Shown here one piece after another: positions 36,131 through 45,638 of a DNA stretch of 64,000 nucleotides. This DNA comes from Algoriphagus marincola DSM 16067 (GTDB taxonomy: Bacteria > Bacteroidota > Bacteroidia > Cytophagales > Cyclobacteriaceae): NCBI RefSeq assembly GCF_000429405.1, contig NZ_AUBU01000001.1, positions 124,001 to 188,000 of the forward strand. Direction: 5' to 3'. Made by a program: the position numbers and the translations under genes. The notes beneath the pieces are model-generated. The model made no database searches. It was given only the letters and a program-made list of their open reading frames with translations, and was not told the DNA's origin. Every line of letters starts with the position of its first letter. The first letter of the stretch is position 1.

Positions 36131-37122
36131 TCATCGCAGAAATAGCCCAAGCCCATGATGGAAGCCTTGGAAATGCCTATGCTTACATTGAAGCATTAGC
36201 TGCGACAGGGGTTGACGCTATTAAATTCCAAACTCACATCGCCGAGGCTGAGAGTTCAATCCACGAGCCATTTCGGGTGAAATTTTCAAAGCAGGATGCT
36301 ACCAGATTTGAGTATTGGAAGCGAATGGAGTTTACTTTGGATCAATGGAAGGGCCTCAAGGCACACGCTGATTCTCATGGTATAGAACTGATTTCATCTC
36401 CATTTAGCAATCTTGCAGTCGATTGGCTCGAAGAAATTGGTGTAAAGCGATATAAAATAGGGTCTGGTGAGGTTTCCAACTGGTTAATGCTTGAAAAAAT
36501 TGCTAAAACCGGAAAACCTATCATTCTGAGTTCAGGGATGAGTAGCTGGGAGGAATTGGATCAAACAATAGAGTTTTTGAAAAAGTATGGAAACTCCCTA
36601 TCTATTTTACAATGTACAACAGCTTACCCCACTGCTCCAGAGCAATGGGGACTCAATGTAATTCAAGAGTTAAAGGACAGATACCAATTGCCCATTGGTT
36701 TTTCTGATCATAGCGGAGATATTTTTGCATGTATATCAGCTGCCTCTTTAGGAGCAGAGATATTCGAATTTCATGTTGTTTTTGATAAAAGACAGTTTGG
36801 GCCTGATACTCCTGCCAGTATCACTATAGATCAGACAGAGCAAATGGTGAAGGGCATTAAGGCTATTCAAAAAGCACTGAAAAACCCTATCGATAAAACT
36901 CAGATCAAGCCTTTTCAAGATTTAAAGAAGATTTTTGAAAAAAGTTTGGCTGTCAATCGTGCAATGAAAAAAGGAGACATCATCCAGCCTGAATTTTTGG
37001 AAAGCAAAAAACCGAAAGGCTTTGGAATAGATGCAAAGGACTACGCCGATGTAATTGGAAAAAAATTAAACAAAGATCTTTCTCAGTGGGGTTTTTTAAA
37101 TTGGGAGGATCTTGAAAGCTAA
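36127..37122 (+). CDS. neuB: N-acetylneuraminate synthase-like enzyme
   Basis: A 331-residue NeuB-family enzyme that condenses a hexosamine-type sugar with phosphoenolpyruvate. MIIAEIAQAHDGSLGNAYAY, AIKFQTH, ISSPFSNLAVD, YKIGSGEVSN and GFSDHSGDIF outline the barrel. The SAF domain begins near residue 275 (FEKSLAVNRAMKKGDII). It overlaps the amidotransferase gene by 4 bp and is followed at once by neuC, so the ManNAc route to sialic acid is likely. A legionaminic acid synthase is the alternative, but the enzymes needed to make its precursor are not seen nearby. Confidence 0.87.
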   Translation: MIIAEIAQAHDGSLGNAYAYIEALAATGVDAIKFQTHIAEAESSIHEPFRVKFSKQDATRFEYWKRMEFTLDQWKGLKAHADSHGIELISSPFSNLAVDWLEEIGVKRYKIGSGEVSNWLMLEKIAKTGKPIILSSGMSSWEELDQTIEFLKKYGNSLSILQCTTAYPTAPEQWGLNVIQELKDRYQLPIGFSDHSGDIFACISAASLGAEIFEFHVVFDKRQFGPDTPASITIDQTEQMVKGIKAIQKALKNPIDKTQIKPFQDLKKIFEKSLAVNRAMKKGDIIQPEFLESKKPKGFGIDAKDYADVIGKKLNKDLSQWGFLNWEDLES

Positions 37123-37123
37123 T

Positions 37124-38281
37124 ATGAACAAACGAAAAATCTGTGTTGTAGTCACTGCAAGGCCATCTTATTCCAGGATTATGACGGCCCTTCAAGCTAT
37201 CAAGGAGCATCCTGACTTGGAGCTTCAACTGGTAGTCGCGGCCTCGGCACTATTAGACCGATATGGGTCTGCTATCAATTATATCCAAAATGATGGCTTT
37301 GAGATTGCAGCTAAGGTATTCAATGTCCTAGAAGGAGAGAATCTCACTGCAGCGGCCAAAACAACCGGGATCGGAATTCTTGAATTATCTACTGTCTTTG
37401 ATAATTTATCTCCTGATATAGTCGTCACGGTTGCAGATAGGTTTGAAACTATGGCAACAGCTATCTCTGCTAGCTATATGAATATCCCGCTCGCCCATGT
37501 TCAAGGTGGAGAAGTGACTGGAAATATTGATGAAAAGGTACGGCATTCTATCACCAAGCTTGCAGATTATCATTTTGTCGCATCTGAAAGTGCGCAGCAG
37601 CGGGTAATTAGACTTGGAGAAGATCCAGAATATGTATTTAATACAGGTTGTCCAAGTATTGATTTAGCAGCTAGAATTCTCGAACGACCTGATTTTAATT
37701 TCGATCCATATCTCAAATATGGGGGAGTGGGCTCCAGACCTGATTTGTCCAAAGGATACTGGGTGGTTATGCAGCATCCGGTCACTACTGAGATTCAAAA
37801 ATCAAGGGCCCAAATTGAAGAGACGCTTCATGCAGTGTACGATCTTAATGAGCCTGTTCTTTGGTTTTGGCCAAATGTTGATGCGGGAGCAGATGGTACA
37901 AGTACGGGTATCAGGGCGTTTAGAGAAATGCATGATTTGGAAAATTTCCATTTTTTCAAAAATATGGAGCCAAATGATTTTTTGAGATTATTGATCAATT
38001 CAAAAGGGTTGATAGGCAATAGTAGTGTAGGAATTCGAGAGTGTGCCTACTTAGGAGTACCGGTAGTGAATATTGGAAGTAGACAAAATGCTCGCGATAG
38101 AGGTCATAATGTCCTCGATGTGACTTATAACAGAGATCAGATTTTTGACGCAATCAAATCTCATCAGCAAAACGGAAAAGCAGACTCATCTCATGTATAT
38201 GGAGGAGGGGATGCTGGTACCAAAATAGCCGAATTATTGGCTTCATTACCACTTCGTTTTCATAAAACGATCATGTATTGA
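37124..38281 (+). CDS. neuC: UDP-GlcNAc 2-epimerase, hydrolysing
   Basis: Converts UDP-GlcNAc to ManNAc and UDP, the first step to N-acetylneuraminate. I use the ATG at 37124 (385 aa), one base after the neuB stop; a TTG at 37112 would only add four residues. KICVVVTARPSYSRIM, HVQGGEVTGNIDEKVRHSIT and GNSSVGIRECAYLGVPVVNI are clear landmarks of the NeuC/NnaA group. LegG and GDP-sugar homologues share these motifs, so the sugar should be checked. Confidence 0.9.
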   Translation: MNKRKICVVVTARPSYSRIMTALQAIKEHPDLELQLVVAASALLDRYGSAINYIQNDGFEIAAKVFNVLEGENLTAAAKTTGIGILELSTVFDNLSPDIVVTVADRFETMATAISASYMNIPLAHVQGGEVTGNIDEKVRHSITKLADYHFVASESAQQRVIRLGEDPEYVFNTGCPSIDLAARILERPDFNFDPYLKYGGVGSRPDLSKGYWVVMQHPVTTEIQKSRAQIEETLHAVYDLNEPVLWFWPNVDAGADGTSTGIRAFREMHDLENFHFFKNMEPNDFLRLLINSKGLIGNSSVGIRECAYLGVPVVNIGSRQNARDRGHNVLDVTYNRDQIFDAIKSHQQNGKADSSHVYGGGDAGTKIAELLASLPLRFHKTIMY

Positions 38282-38296
38282 CTAAAATAAAACAGT

Positions 38297-39418
38297 ATGG
38301 TTAGGAGTGATTTTGATATTAGAGATGCTCGAGGACTAGAAGATATAGTAGATTGCATCGAAGAAGGTACTTACGGCGAAGCACCAAAGAACTTAATTTC
38401 ATTTTTAGATAGCTTGCCACAAACTCCTGCCATGAACTTTCTTAGGACACTGACTGTCCCCTTTTTATTTCATGATTTTGAGGATAATATTCACCTCGAC
38501 AATGATCCGATCAGCCATTTTTCTAATACACTCCTTGAGTTGAAAGAGAAAATAATGGGCCTGGTAGCTATGGGGAATTATGAGAGAGTCTTTTCTGGAG
38601 CGCTTGAATATACTCCTGAGGATACCTTTGCCAAAGAAATAAAGGTGCATACAGGCCAACATTATGGGACTTTATTCAGTGCTTTTGACTCCAAAAGCTA
38701 TTTTGAGGAAGCCAAAAAGTTACTGGAACTGCGATTAAAGCGAAATGGAATCTCTTTTTCAGACTTAAGCAAGTTGACCGTACTTGATCAAGGCTGTGGG
38801 GGTGGTCGGTACACCACAGCGTGGAAATTACTAGGCTCTAAGGCTTGTATCGGGATTGATTTTTCAGAGATAGGGCTGGAAGATGCCAAAAAAAGAGTTT
38901 CAATGGCCAATATCGATAATGTAGATTTTGTACAAGGATCAGTATTAGAAATGCCCTTTGACGAGGATACTTTCGATATTGTTTACAGTAACGGGGTGTT
39001 GCATCATACAGAAGATTGGAAAAAAGGCATTTCTGAACAGCTGAGGGTATTAAAATCAGGTGGATGGGGTTGGCAATATTTAATCGAGAAACCAGGGGGT
39101 ATTTTTTGGGATCAAATTGAAATTCTAAGGGCAATCCTTCGTAAAGTGCCAAAACCTTTTGCCCAGCAAACCCTGAAGGGGCTAGGTATCCCCCCGAATC
39201 GAATTTTTTATATGCTTGACCATGTGATGGTTCCTATCAATACTCGAATTACCCCTGATGAACTTTCCGAAGAATTAGAAAGAAATGGTGCGATTGAAAT
39301 AGTTCGATTGAATAGAGGTGCTGATTTTGATAGAGTAGAGCATATCTATCAAAACGTACCGGGAGCCAAAGAAAAATTCGGAGTAGGGGAAAACAGATTT
39401 GTATTTAAGAAAGGATGA
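38297..39418 (+). CDS. SAM-dependent methyltransferase with long N-terminal extension
   Basis: A 373-residue class I methyltransferase. Motif I is LDQGCGGGRYTTAW near residue 160, followed by CIGIDFSEIGLEDAKKR, FVQGSVLEMPFDEDTFD and YSNGVLHHTEDW. The first 150 residues are not a known domain to me. It lies between neuC and neuA, so it may methylate the nonulosonic acid or a neighbouring sugar of the repeat unit. No substrate can be named. Confidence 0.85.
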   Translation: MVRSDFDIRDARGLEDIVDCIEEGTYGEAPKNLISFLDSLPQTPAMNFLRTLTVPFLFHDFEDNIHLDNDPISHFSNTLLELKEKIMGLVAMGNYERVFSGALEYTPEDTFAKEIKVHTGQHYGTLFSAFDSKSYFEEAKKLLELRLKRNGISFSDLSKLTVLDQGCGGGRYTTAWKLLGSKACIGIDFSEIGLEDAKKRVSMANIDNVDFVQGSVLEMPFDEDTFDIVYSNGVLHHTEDWKKGISEQLRVLKSGGWGWQYLIEKPGGIFWDQIEILRAILRKVPKPFAQQTLKGLGIPPNRIFYMLDHVMVPINTRITPDELSEELERNGAIEIVRLNRGADFDRVEHIYQNVPGAKEKFGVGENRFVFKKG

Positions 39419-39570
39419 GATCGAGCCTGTCTGAGGCAGATAGGCATGAAGGACTCCACGCTATTGGGATGACGGTCAATAACCCGAGATTCTCCCGAAT
39501 CGTGTTCGGGACAGGCCATCTGACTGCTATAAACCAATTATAACCATATGAAAATGCCTTTTTCGAAATA
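39419..39570 (+). repeat. Intergenic palindromic repeat element between the methyltransferase gene and neuA
   Basis: This 152-bp gap has no gene. It holds two inverted repeats: GCCTGTCTG-AGG-CAGATAGGC at 39425-39445 (9-bp arms, one G-T type mismatch) and TCCCGAA-TCGTG-TTCGGGA at 39493-39511 (7-bp perfect arms). The block is more GC-rich than its surroundings. There is no T-run, so it is not a plain terminator. It looks like a small dispersed repeat of the kind found between genes in Bacteroidota. It splits neuC from neuA in an otherwise tightly packed operon. Confidence 0.5.
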
Positions 39571-40275
39571 ATGAAAATTCTAGGCCTTATTCCAGCTCGA
39601 GGTGGGTCCAAGGGTATTCCCGGGAAAAATATCAAACTCCTAAACGGTAAGCCTCTTTTAGCTTATACCTTTGAATCAGCTCAGAAAAGCAGTTTATTAT
39701 CTAAAACTATCCTGAGCTCAGATGATGCGGAGATTATTCAAACCGCTCAAGAACTAGGATTGGAGGTGCCTTTTGTCAGGCCAGCAGATCTAGCTGATGA
39801 TAAAAGCCCTACATTACCGGTAATTCAGCATGCACTAAGATTTTTTTTGGAAAAGGGAGAGAACTTTGATGCAGTTTGCCTGCTACAAACTACTTATCCT
39901 TTCAGAGCTTCAGGATTGATAGATAAAGCCATTGAGAAATTTATCCAAATGGACGCGGATGCGCTGATTTCAGTTTTGCCGGTACCTCATGAGTTCAACC
40001 CCCATTGGGTATTCGAGCCAGATAATTCAGGGCTACTTAATATCTCCACTGGCGAGAAAAAAATAATTTCCCGACGTCAAGATTTACCTCCTGCATACAT
40101 TCGGGATGGAGCTATTTATCTCACTAAGGCAAAAACACTATTGGAAGAGGGCTCTTTATATGGTGATAGTTTAACCTATTTCGAGACAGACCCATCTAAT
40201 TATGTCAATTTAGATACCTTTCAAGATTGGCAAAAAGCAGAAGAATTGGTTTTAAGATTATCCCCCAAAATCTAA
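39571..40275 (+). CDS. neuA: CMP-sialic acid synthetase-like cytidylyltransferase
   Basis: A 234-residue enzyme that activates the nonulosonic acid with CTP. IPARGGSKGIPGKNIK at residues 7-22 is the nucleotide-binding signature; LLQTTYPFR, PAYIRDGAIYLTK and NLDTFQDW are further family marks. With neuB and neuC it forms a complete CMP-sialic acid route separate from the pse genes. It is directly followed by the second amidotransferase gene. Confidence 0.92.
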   Translation: MKILGLIPARGGSKGIPGKNIKLLNGKPLLAYTFESAQKSSLLSKTILSSDDAEIIQTAQELGLEVPFVRPADLADDKSPTLPVIQHALRFFLEKGENFDAVCLLQTTYPFRASGLIDKAIEKFIQMDADALISVLPVPHEFNPHWVFEPDNSGLLNISTGEKKIISRRQDLPPAYIRDGAIYLTKAKTLLEEGSLYGDSLTYFETDPSNYVNLDTFQDWQKAEELVLRLSPKI

Positions 40276-41970
40276 ATGTGCGGAGTTGCAGCTATTGTAG
40301 GGCCTAAGGCTAGTCTTCAGAATCTCGAAGGAATGCTTGCCTTGCAGCATCATAGAGGGCCTGATTTTACAGGATATTGGGTTGAACCAAATCAAATTGC
40401 CCTTGGTCATAATAGACTCTCAATTATTGACCTCTCGGCTGCTGCTAATCAGCCTTTTGTGTCCTCGGATGGAAGATACCACTTGGTTTTCAATGGAGAG
40501 ATTTACAATTACCTTGAATTAAAGCAAAAACTTCGTTTTGATTTTGAATTCAAAACCAATTCTGATACGGAGGTACTACTTGCTGCATTTATAAAATGGG
40601 GCAAAGAATGCCTTGCAGAATTAAATGGGATGTTCGCTTTTATCATTTGGGATAAAAAAGACCAATCCCTTTTTGCTGCTAGAGACCGATTTGGGGTGAA
40701 GCCATTATATTTTTCCCAGCTTGCAGATTCTCTGATTTTGAGTTCTGAGATTCGTCCTCACTGGCAAATTGGTATTCCCAAAGTTCCAAATTCTGATGTT
40801 TGGCATTCCTATTTGACAAAAGGACAATATGGTATGCCTGACGAGACATTCTGGAAAGGAATTCATCAAATCCCTGGAGGTCACTACCTGACCTTAAAAA
40901 ATGGTGATATTGAAATTCGATCCTGGTATGACTTCGTTGCCAGGTCTATGGCACTGATTAATCATCAGGAAAATGATGAGGAAGCTTACATTCTTGATTT
41001 GCTCAAGGACTCCGTCCGGCTAAGGTTTAGGGCAGATGTTCCAGTTGGCTTTAATTTGAGTGGAGGACTTGATTCCAGCACTTTGTTGGCATTAGTTTCT
41101 GATGCTTATCCAGATGAAAAAAAAATAGAGGCATTTACGTTCTTCACAGGTGATGAGCGATATGACGAACTTCCTTGGGTTCGGCAGATGCTTGTTGGAA
41201 AGCCTTACCCTCTGAATACCTGTAAGCTGGAAGTATCAGATATCCCTTACCTCACTCAGAAAATAGCCTCGGTTCAGGATGAACCTTTTGGAGGTATTCC
41301 TACTCTTGCCTATGCTAAGGTATTTGAAGAAGCGAGAAAGAAAGGGTTTTTGGTTTTGTTGGATGGTCAAGGCTCTGATGAGGCCTGGGCAGGCTATGAT
41401 TATTATTTAAAAAACACTACATCCTTGATTCAGGGGACTAATACCTCGCCCGTTAGGCCTGAAGCCCTCACGAATAGCTTAAAGAGCATGGGGAGCAGAG
41501 AAATACCTATGCCATTCTCTGATGAACTGTTGAACAAACAATTTCGAGATATATTCTACACAAAAATCCCTCGGGCACTTAGGTTTAATGATAGGGTAAG
41601 TATGGCTTTTAGTACTGAGTTGCGCGAACCTTTCTTGGATTATAGGCTGGTTGAATACGTCTTTTCAAGATCCAGGGATTTTAAAATTAAAGATGGTCAG
41701 CAAAAATGGCTCCTACGGAAAATTGCTGCTAAATACTTGGGAGATGATATCGCTCTAGCTCCCAAAAGACCACTTCAGACTCCTCAGCGTGAATGGCTTG
41801 GTGGTCCACTAGCCTCATGGGTAGAAGAAAAAATGGAATTTCTCAAAGCAAATATTGATTGGTTTGATCCAGAAAGCTTAGATGTGATTTGGAAGGAGTA
41901 TAAAAATGGAAATCAAGAGAACAGTTTTTACATCTGGCAGTGGGTAAATACAGCAGAGGTATTGCAATGA
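40276..41970 (+). CDS. Asparagine-synthase-like amidotransferase, copy 2
   Basis: A 564-residue class II amidotransferase beginning MCGVAAIVGP (Cys2 nucleophile) with HHRGPDFTGYW. The ATP pyrophosphatase domain has LSGGLDSSTLL and LDGQGSDEAWAGYDYY. It is about 50-70 residues shorter than copies 1 and 3. Its ATG follows the neuA stop with no gap. As for copy 1, amidation of a sugar carboxylate, possibly a nonulosonic or hexuronic acid, is more likely than asparagine supply. Confidence 0.85.
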   Translation: MCGVAAIVGPKASLQNLEGMLALQHHRGPDFTGYWVEPNQIALGHNRLSIIDLSAAANQPFVSSDGRYHLVFNGEIYNYLELKQKLRFDFEFKTNSDTEVLLAAFIKWGKECLAELNGMFAFIIWDKKDQSLFAARDRFGVKPLYFSQLADSLILSSEIRPHWQIGIPKVPNSDVWHSYLTKGQYGMPDETFWKGIHQIPGGHYLTLKNGDIEIRSWYDFVARSMALINHQENDEEAYILDLLKDSVRLRFRADVPVGFNLSGGLDSSTLLALVSDAYPDEKKIEAFTFFTGDERYDELPWVRQMLVGKPYPLNTCKLEVSDIPYLTQKIASVQDEPFGGIPTLAYAKVFEEARKKGFLVLLDGQGSDEAWAGYDYYLKNTTSLIQGTNTSPVRPEALTNSLKSMGSREIPMPFSDELLNKQFRDIFYTKIPRALRFNDRVSMAFSTELREPFLDYRLVEYVFSRSRDFKIKDGQQKWLLRKIAAKYLGDDIALAPKRPLQTPQREWLGGPLASWVEEKMEFLKANIDWFDPESLDVIWKEYKNGNQENSFYIWQWVNTAEVLQ

Positions 41971-43349
41971 AGCGAATTTGTTTTTTAATCCCCGACGGCG
42001 TTGGTATTCGCAACTATCTGTATTCTGATATACTTCGAGATTTAAAATTAGAAGGTTTTGAGCTTTCTGTTTGGCATGGTCTTGATCCAAAAATCATAGA
42101 TCAATCCCAACTAAGAATAGGTTTTAGGCCGGAATCTTTTCCCCTTGCTACCTTCAAAGAAGATGCAGTCACTCAGCTTTTCAGGGAATCTACCTGCTAT
42201 GCTCGTCTATTGAGGGGACAAGAAATCACTTCAAACCCCACAATTCTTTCGAATTGGCATAATGGGAAATTCTCTTTTCAAAAGAAAATGCTCATTAAGC
42301 TTTCTGAATTGCTAGGTGGGACATTTAGGAAATATGAGAATATTTTACAAACAGAAAAGCTTCTAGTTTCGCGACTAAGAGGCAGTCAGGCATATAAAAT
42401 TTATAAAAAGCAGCTTTCTGAAATCAAGCCTGATGTTTTGTTTTGTACTCATCAACGAATGCCGGCTGCGACACCTGCGATGCTGGCAGCATCAGATCTC
42501 GGCATCAAGACAGTAACAGCTATTTTTTCTTGGGATAATTTGCCAAAAGCAAGGCTTGCAATGCGCCCGGATTACTATCTAGTGTGGTCTGAATATATGG
42601 CAAAGGAACTACAGTTTTTTTATCCAGAAATCAAGGAAGACCAAATACGTGTCACTGGAACCCCTCAGTTTGACTTCTATACAAAGACTGATGATATCAT
42701 GTCCAGGGAAGAATTTGCAGCCGAATTTGGACTTGACCCTGAAAAGAAATGGGTTTGTTTTTCAGGAGATGATGCTAAAACTTCACCTCACGATTCCTCC
42801 TATCTCAGAGATGTGGCAGAGGCACTCGCTGATCAGCAAGATATACAGCTTATTTTCAGACAAGTACCAGTAGAAACCACGGCAAGATATAGCAAAGTTC
42901 TGGAGGATTTTCCGAAGGTGGTTCATATCAACCCTTTCTGGGAAAAGGGGAAATATTGGCAACAGTTTTTCCCATATCCAAAGGATGTTTCGCACTTGGT
43001 AAATTTGGCCTATCACTGTGCTACGGTAATCAACATTGGTTCCACAATGGCATTGGATTTTGCGCTTTTTGATCATCCTGGCCTTTTTTTGAAATATGAT
43101 CATGATAAAAATCAAGAGTGGAAAACCGAAACAGTTTATCGGTTTCAGCACTTCAAGTCTATGGATGGGCTTGATGCAGTTGGCTGGATTAATTCCAAGG
43201 ATGAAATCCAGACTAAAGTCCGACTAGCAATCGATCATCCAGATAAAATAGCCACCGACCGACAAGTGTGGCTTAAAAAAATAACTGTAGACCCAAGGGT
43301 ACAACCTGCCTCTAATAGGATTCTACATGAATTAAAAAACCTGATCTAA
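41967..43349 (+). CDS. Uncharacterised GT-B-like transferase
   Basis: I use the ATG at 41967 (460 aa), which overlaps the preceding stop by 4 bp and yields MKRICFLIPDGVGIRNYLYS; an in-frame start at 41940 would add nine unlikely residues. Segments such as FCTHQRMPAATPAMLAASDL, IFSWDNLPKARLA, VTGTPQFDFY and VINIGSTMALDFALFDHP resemble GT-B proteins of the CDP-glycerol or UDP-glycosyltransferase type. The position among GT4 genes supports transfer of a sugar or polyol phosphate. Family not fixed. Confidence 0.72.
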   Translation: MKRICFLIPDGVGIRNYLYSDILRDLKLEGFELSVWHGLDPKIIDQSQLRIGFRPESFPLATFKEDAVTQLFRESTCYARLLRGQEITSNPTILSNWHNGKFSFQKKMLIKLSELLGGTFRKYENILQTEKLLVSRLRGSQAYKIYKKQLSEIKPDVLFCTHQRMPAATPAMLAASDLGIKTVTAIFSWDNLPKARLAMRPDYYLVWSEYMAKELQFFYPEIKEDQIRVTGTPQFDFYTKTDDIMSREEFAAEFGLDPEKKWVCFSGDDAKTSPHDSSYLRDVAEALADQQDIQLIFRQVPVETTARYSKVLEDFPKVVHINPFWEKGKYWQQFFPYPKDVSHLVNLAYHCATVINIGSTMALDFALFDHPGLFLKYDHDKNQEWKTETVYRFQHFKSMDGLDAVGWINSKDEIQTKVRLAIDHPDKIATDRQVWLKKITVDPRVQPASNRILHELKNLI

Positions 43350-43356
43350 CTCGAAA

Positions 43357-44499
43357 ATGCACATTTGTTTTTTATCCCAAGAGTTTCCTCGAAAAGGAGC
43401 TTCTCACGGGGGAATAGGCACCTTTTTAGCAACTTTCACTCGATCCCTCATCAACCGCGGTCATCAAGTTACCGTGGTCGGGGTAACAGGGAGCAAGTTT
43501 GAAGATCAGGTGATGGATGGAGTTCGTGTTGTGAATTTTCCGGGTAGCAAAGCTCAGTTGATTGCTTGGTGGAGAAATTACCAGCGCGTGGATGATTTTT
43601 TGACTACACTTCACAAAGAGAATCCCATTGATATTGTAGAAGGCTCAGAGCTAACCTTGGCATTTTTGAACAAAAAAAAGGGGATAAAATATGTGATCAG
43701 ATTGCATGGTGGACATCATTTTTTCGCAGAAGGAGAAAAGAGAAAAGTTAACAAGTGGAAGGCTTATCAGGAGAAAAAATCTTTTTCAAAAGCTGATGCT
43801 TTTATCGCTGTTTCCAATTATGTAAAAACGCATACAGAAAAATTTCTTTCATACCACTCTAGGCCGATCGAGGTGATCAATTACCCAATAAACCTAGATA
43901 AATTCTATCCTTCTAATCCAAAAAAAGTCAAACCATTTAGATTGGTTTTTGCAGGTACAGTCTGTGAAAAAAAGGGTATAAGGCAGTTGATGCAGGCTAT
44001 CCCATCCATTGCTTCAGATTTTCCTGATGTTCATTTGGAAGTGGTTGGTAGGGATTGGCTGTTCCCAAACGGCAAATCTTATATAGAGTTTTTGAAGGAA
44101 ACGATGCCAAAAGTAGCCTTGCAAAAAACGACTTTCCATGGACCTGTGGCTCATGATGAGCTGCCCGGCCACTATGAACAAGCAGCAATCTGTATATTCC
44201 CCTCTCACATGGAAACGCAGGGTTTGGTCGCTCCGGAGGCTATGTCGATGGAGAAAGTAGTTGTTTTTTCTAAAACAGGTCCAGGTCCTGAGACAATCAG
44301 TCATGGAGTAGATGGCTGGCTATGTGACCCTCATTCTCCTGAGGATATTGCGAATACCGTGAAGGAGGCATTCAGCAAGGTGGATGAATTCGAAAAAATT
44401 GGTAAAGCAGCTAGAAAAAAAGTGATCTCCAAATTCGAAACCGAAATGGTCACCGATAAAAACCTTGCTTTTTACCAAAAGCTGATAGCCAAAAAATGA
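43357..44499 (+). CDS. GT4 family glycosyltransferase
   Basis: A 380-residue GT-B transferase. ICFLSQEFPRKGASHGGIGTF is the usual N-terminal GT4 loop, YVIRLHGGHHFF lies in the acceptor domain, and LVFAGTVCEKKGIRQLMQA plus TQGLVAPEAMSMEKVVV (EX7E-like) mark the donor domain. Substrate unknown. It overlaps the next GT4 gene by 4 bp. Confidence 0.9.
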   Translation: MHICFLSQEFPRKGASHGGIGTFLATFTRSLINRGHQVTVVGVTGSKFEDQVMDGVRVVNFPGSKAQLIAWWRNYQRVDDFLTTLHKENPIDIVEGSELTLAFLNKKKGIKYVIRLHGGHHFFAEGEKRKVNKWKAYQEKKSFSKADAFIAVSNYVKTHTEKFLSYHSRPIEVINYPINLDKFYPSNPKKVKPFRLVFAGTVCEKKGIRQLMQAIPSIASDFPDVHLEVVGRDWLFPNGKSYIEFLKETMPKVALQKTTFHGPVAHDELPGHYEQAAICIFPSHMETQGLVAPEAMSMEKVVVFSKTGPGPETISHGVDGWLCDPHSPEDIANTVKEAFSKVDEFEKIGKAARKKVISKFETEMVTDKNLAFYQKLIAKK

Positions 44500-45638
44500 G
44501 GTTTTTGGTCGTAGGCCATGTAGTTCATAAGTATCAAAATGGTTCATACTATGCCTATGGACCCTATGTCAGGGAAATGAATCTCTGGTTTAAGTATGTG
44601 GACAAGGTTATTATAGTGGCACCTTTGAACAAGGAGATCGATCCAGACCCGATCGATTTACCCTATAAGCACGATCAGGTAGTGTTTTTCCCAGTCCCTG
44701 AATTTTCTACCCAGTCTGTAAAAAATATTTTATCTACGCTTCTTCACTTACCCGGAATTTTCTGGACTGTAATAACTGCCATGCGGTCGGCAGACCATAT
44801 TCATTTACGTTGCCCGGGAAACATGGGCTTAATTGGGGCCTTGGCACAAGTTTTCTTTAGGAATAAAAATAAAACAGCTAAGTACGCTGGCAATTGGGAT
44901 AGGAGCAGTAATCAACCATTTAGCTACAGGTTGCAGCAAAAAATTATATCTAGTCCATTTTTAGCTCCAAAAATGAAAGTATTGGTTTACGGTGAGTGGC
45001 CAAACGAAACCGAAAATATTGTCCCGTTCTTCACAGCTACCTATTCAGAAAGAGATATTGTTCCCTTATCCAATAAAGAAATAAACCTGAACAAGGAAAT
45101 AAACCTCATTTATGTTGGCGGCTTATATGATGGAAAGCAACCCCTAATTTCGGCAAAGGTGTTGTTGCAGCTAATCAAAATAGGTTACTCTGTAAAGCTC
45201 GATTATTTTGGAGAGGGTCCTGAGAGAAAATCAATTGAAGAATTTCGAGATGGTAATGGTCTAGAGAATTCACTTTTCCTACACGGAAATGTCAAGGCAG
45301 ATCAGGTGAAAAAAGCTTTTCAAGAGGCTCATTTTCTTATTTTCATTTCGAAAAGTGAAGGATGGCCCAAAGTTGTGGCCGAATCTATGTTTTGGGGATG
45401 CTTGCCCGTAACCACTCCTGTTTCCTGCGTACCTCAAATGCTTGATTTTGGAAATCGGGGGGAGTTGGTAGAGGGTCACGTAGAAGAGATTGCTGAGCGT
45501 GTCGAACACTTGATACTGGCCCCTGACTTATATTTTCAAAAATCCCAAAAGGCAGCGGCTTGGAGTAGGTTTTACACCTTGGAGCGGTTTGAATCCGAAA
45601 TAAGATCTTTGATTTACCCAGAGAGTTTAGCGGGATGA
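44496..45638 (+). CDS. GT4 family glycosyltransferase
   Basis: A 380-residue GT-B transferase with INLIYVGGLYDGKQPL and SEGWPKVVAESMFWGCLPV in the donor half. A short in-frame duplication, NKEINL twice in a row (about 45079-45114), sits just before the donor domain and may lengthen the linker. It overlaps both neighbours by 4 bp. Confidence 0.88.
   Translation: MRFLVVGHVVHKYQNGSYYAYGPYVREMNLWFKYVDKVIIVAPLNKEIDPDPIDLPYKHDQVVFFPVPEFSTQSVKNILSTLLHLPGIFWTVITAMRSADHIHLRCPGNMGLIGALAQVFFRNKNKTAKYAGNWDRSSNQPFSYRLQQKIISSPFLAPKMKVLVYGEWPNETENIVPFFTATYSERDIVPLSNKEINLNKEINLIYVGGLYDGKQPLISAKVLLQLIKIGYSVKLDYFGEGPERKSIEEFRDGNGLENSLFLHGNVKADQVKKAFQEAHFLIFISKSEGWPKVVAESMFWGCLPVTTPVSCVPQMLDFGNRGELVEGHVEEIAERVEHLILAPDLYFQKSQKAAAWSRFYTLERFESEIRSLIYPESLAG

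Noticed and set aside
36127..40275. Legionaminic acid pathway
   Set aside because: NeuB and NeuC homologues could be LegI and LegG, but no second dehydratase, aminotransferase and acetyltransferase set for the precursor is present in this locus.
42783..43151. A 122-codon minus-strand open frame
   Set aside because: It is antisense to the 41967 gene, with no motif or neighbour support.
45079..45114. Tandem NKEINL duplication in a GT4 gene as a sign of a broken gene
   Set aside because: It is an 18-bp in-frame duplication in a linker; the frame and both GT-B halves are intact.
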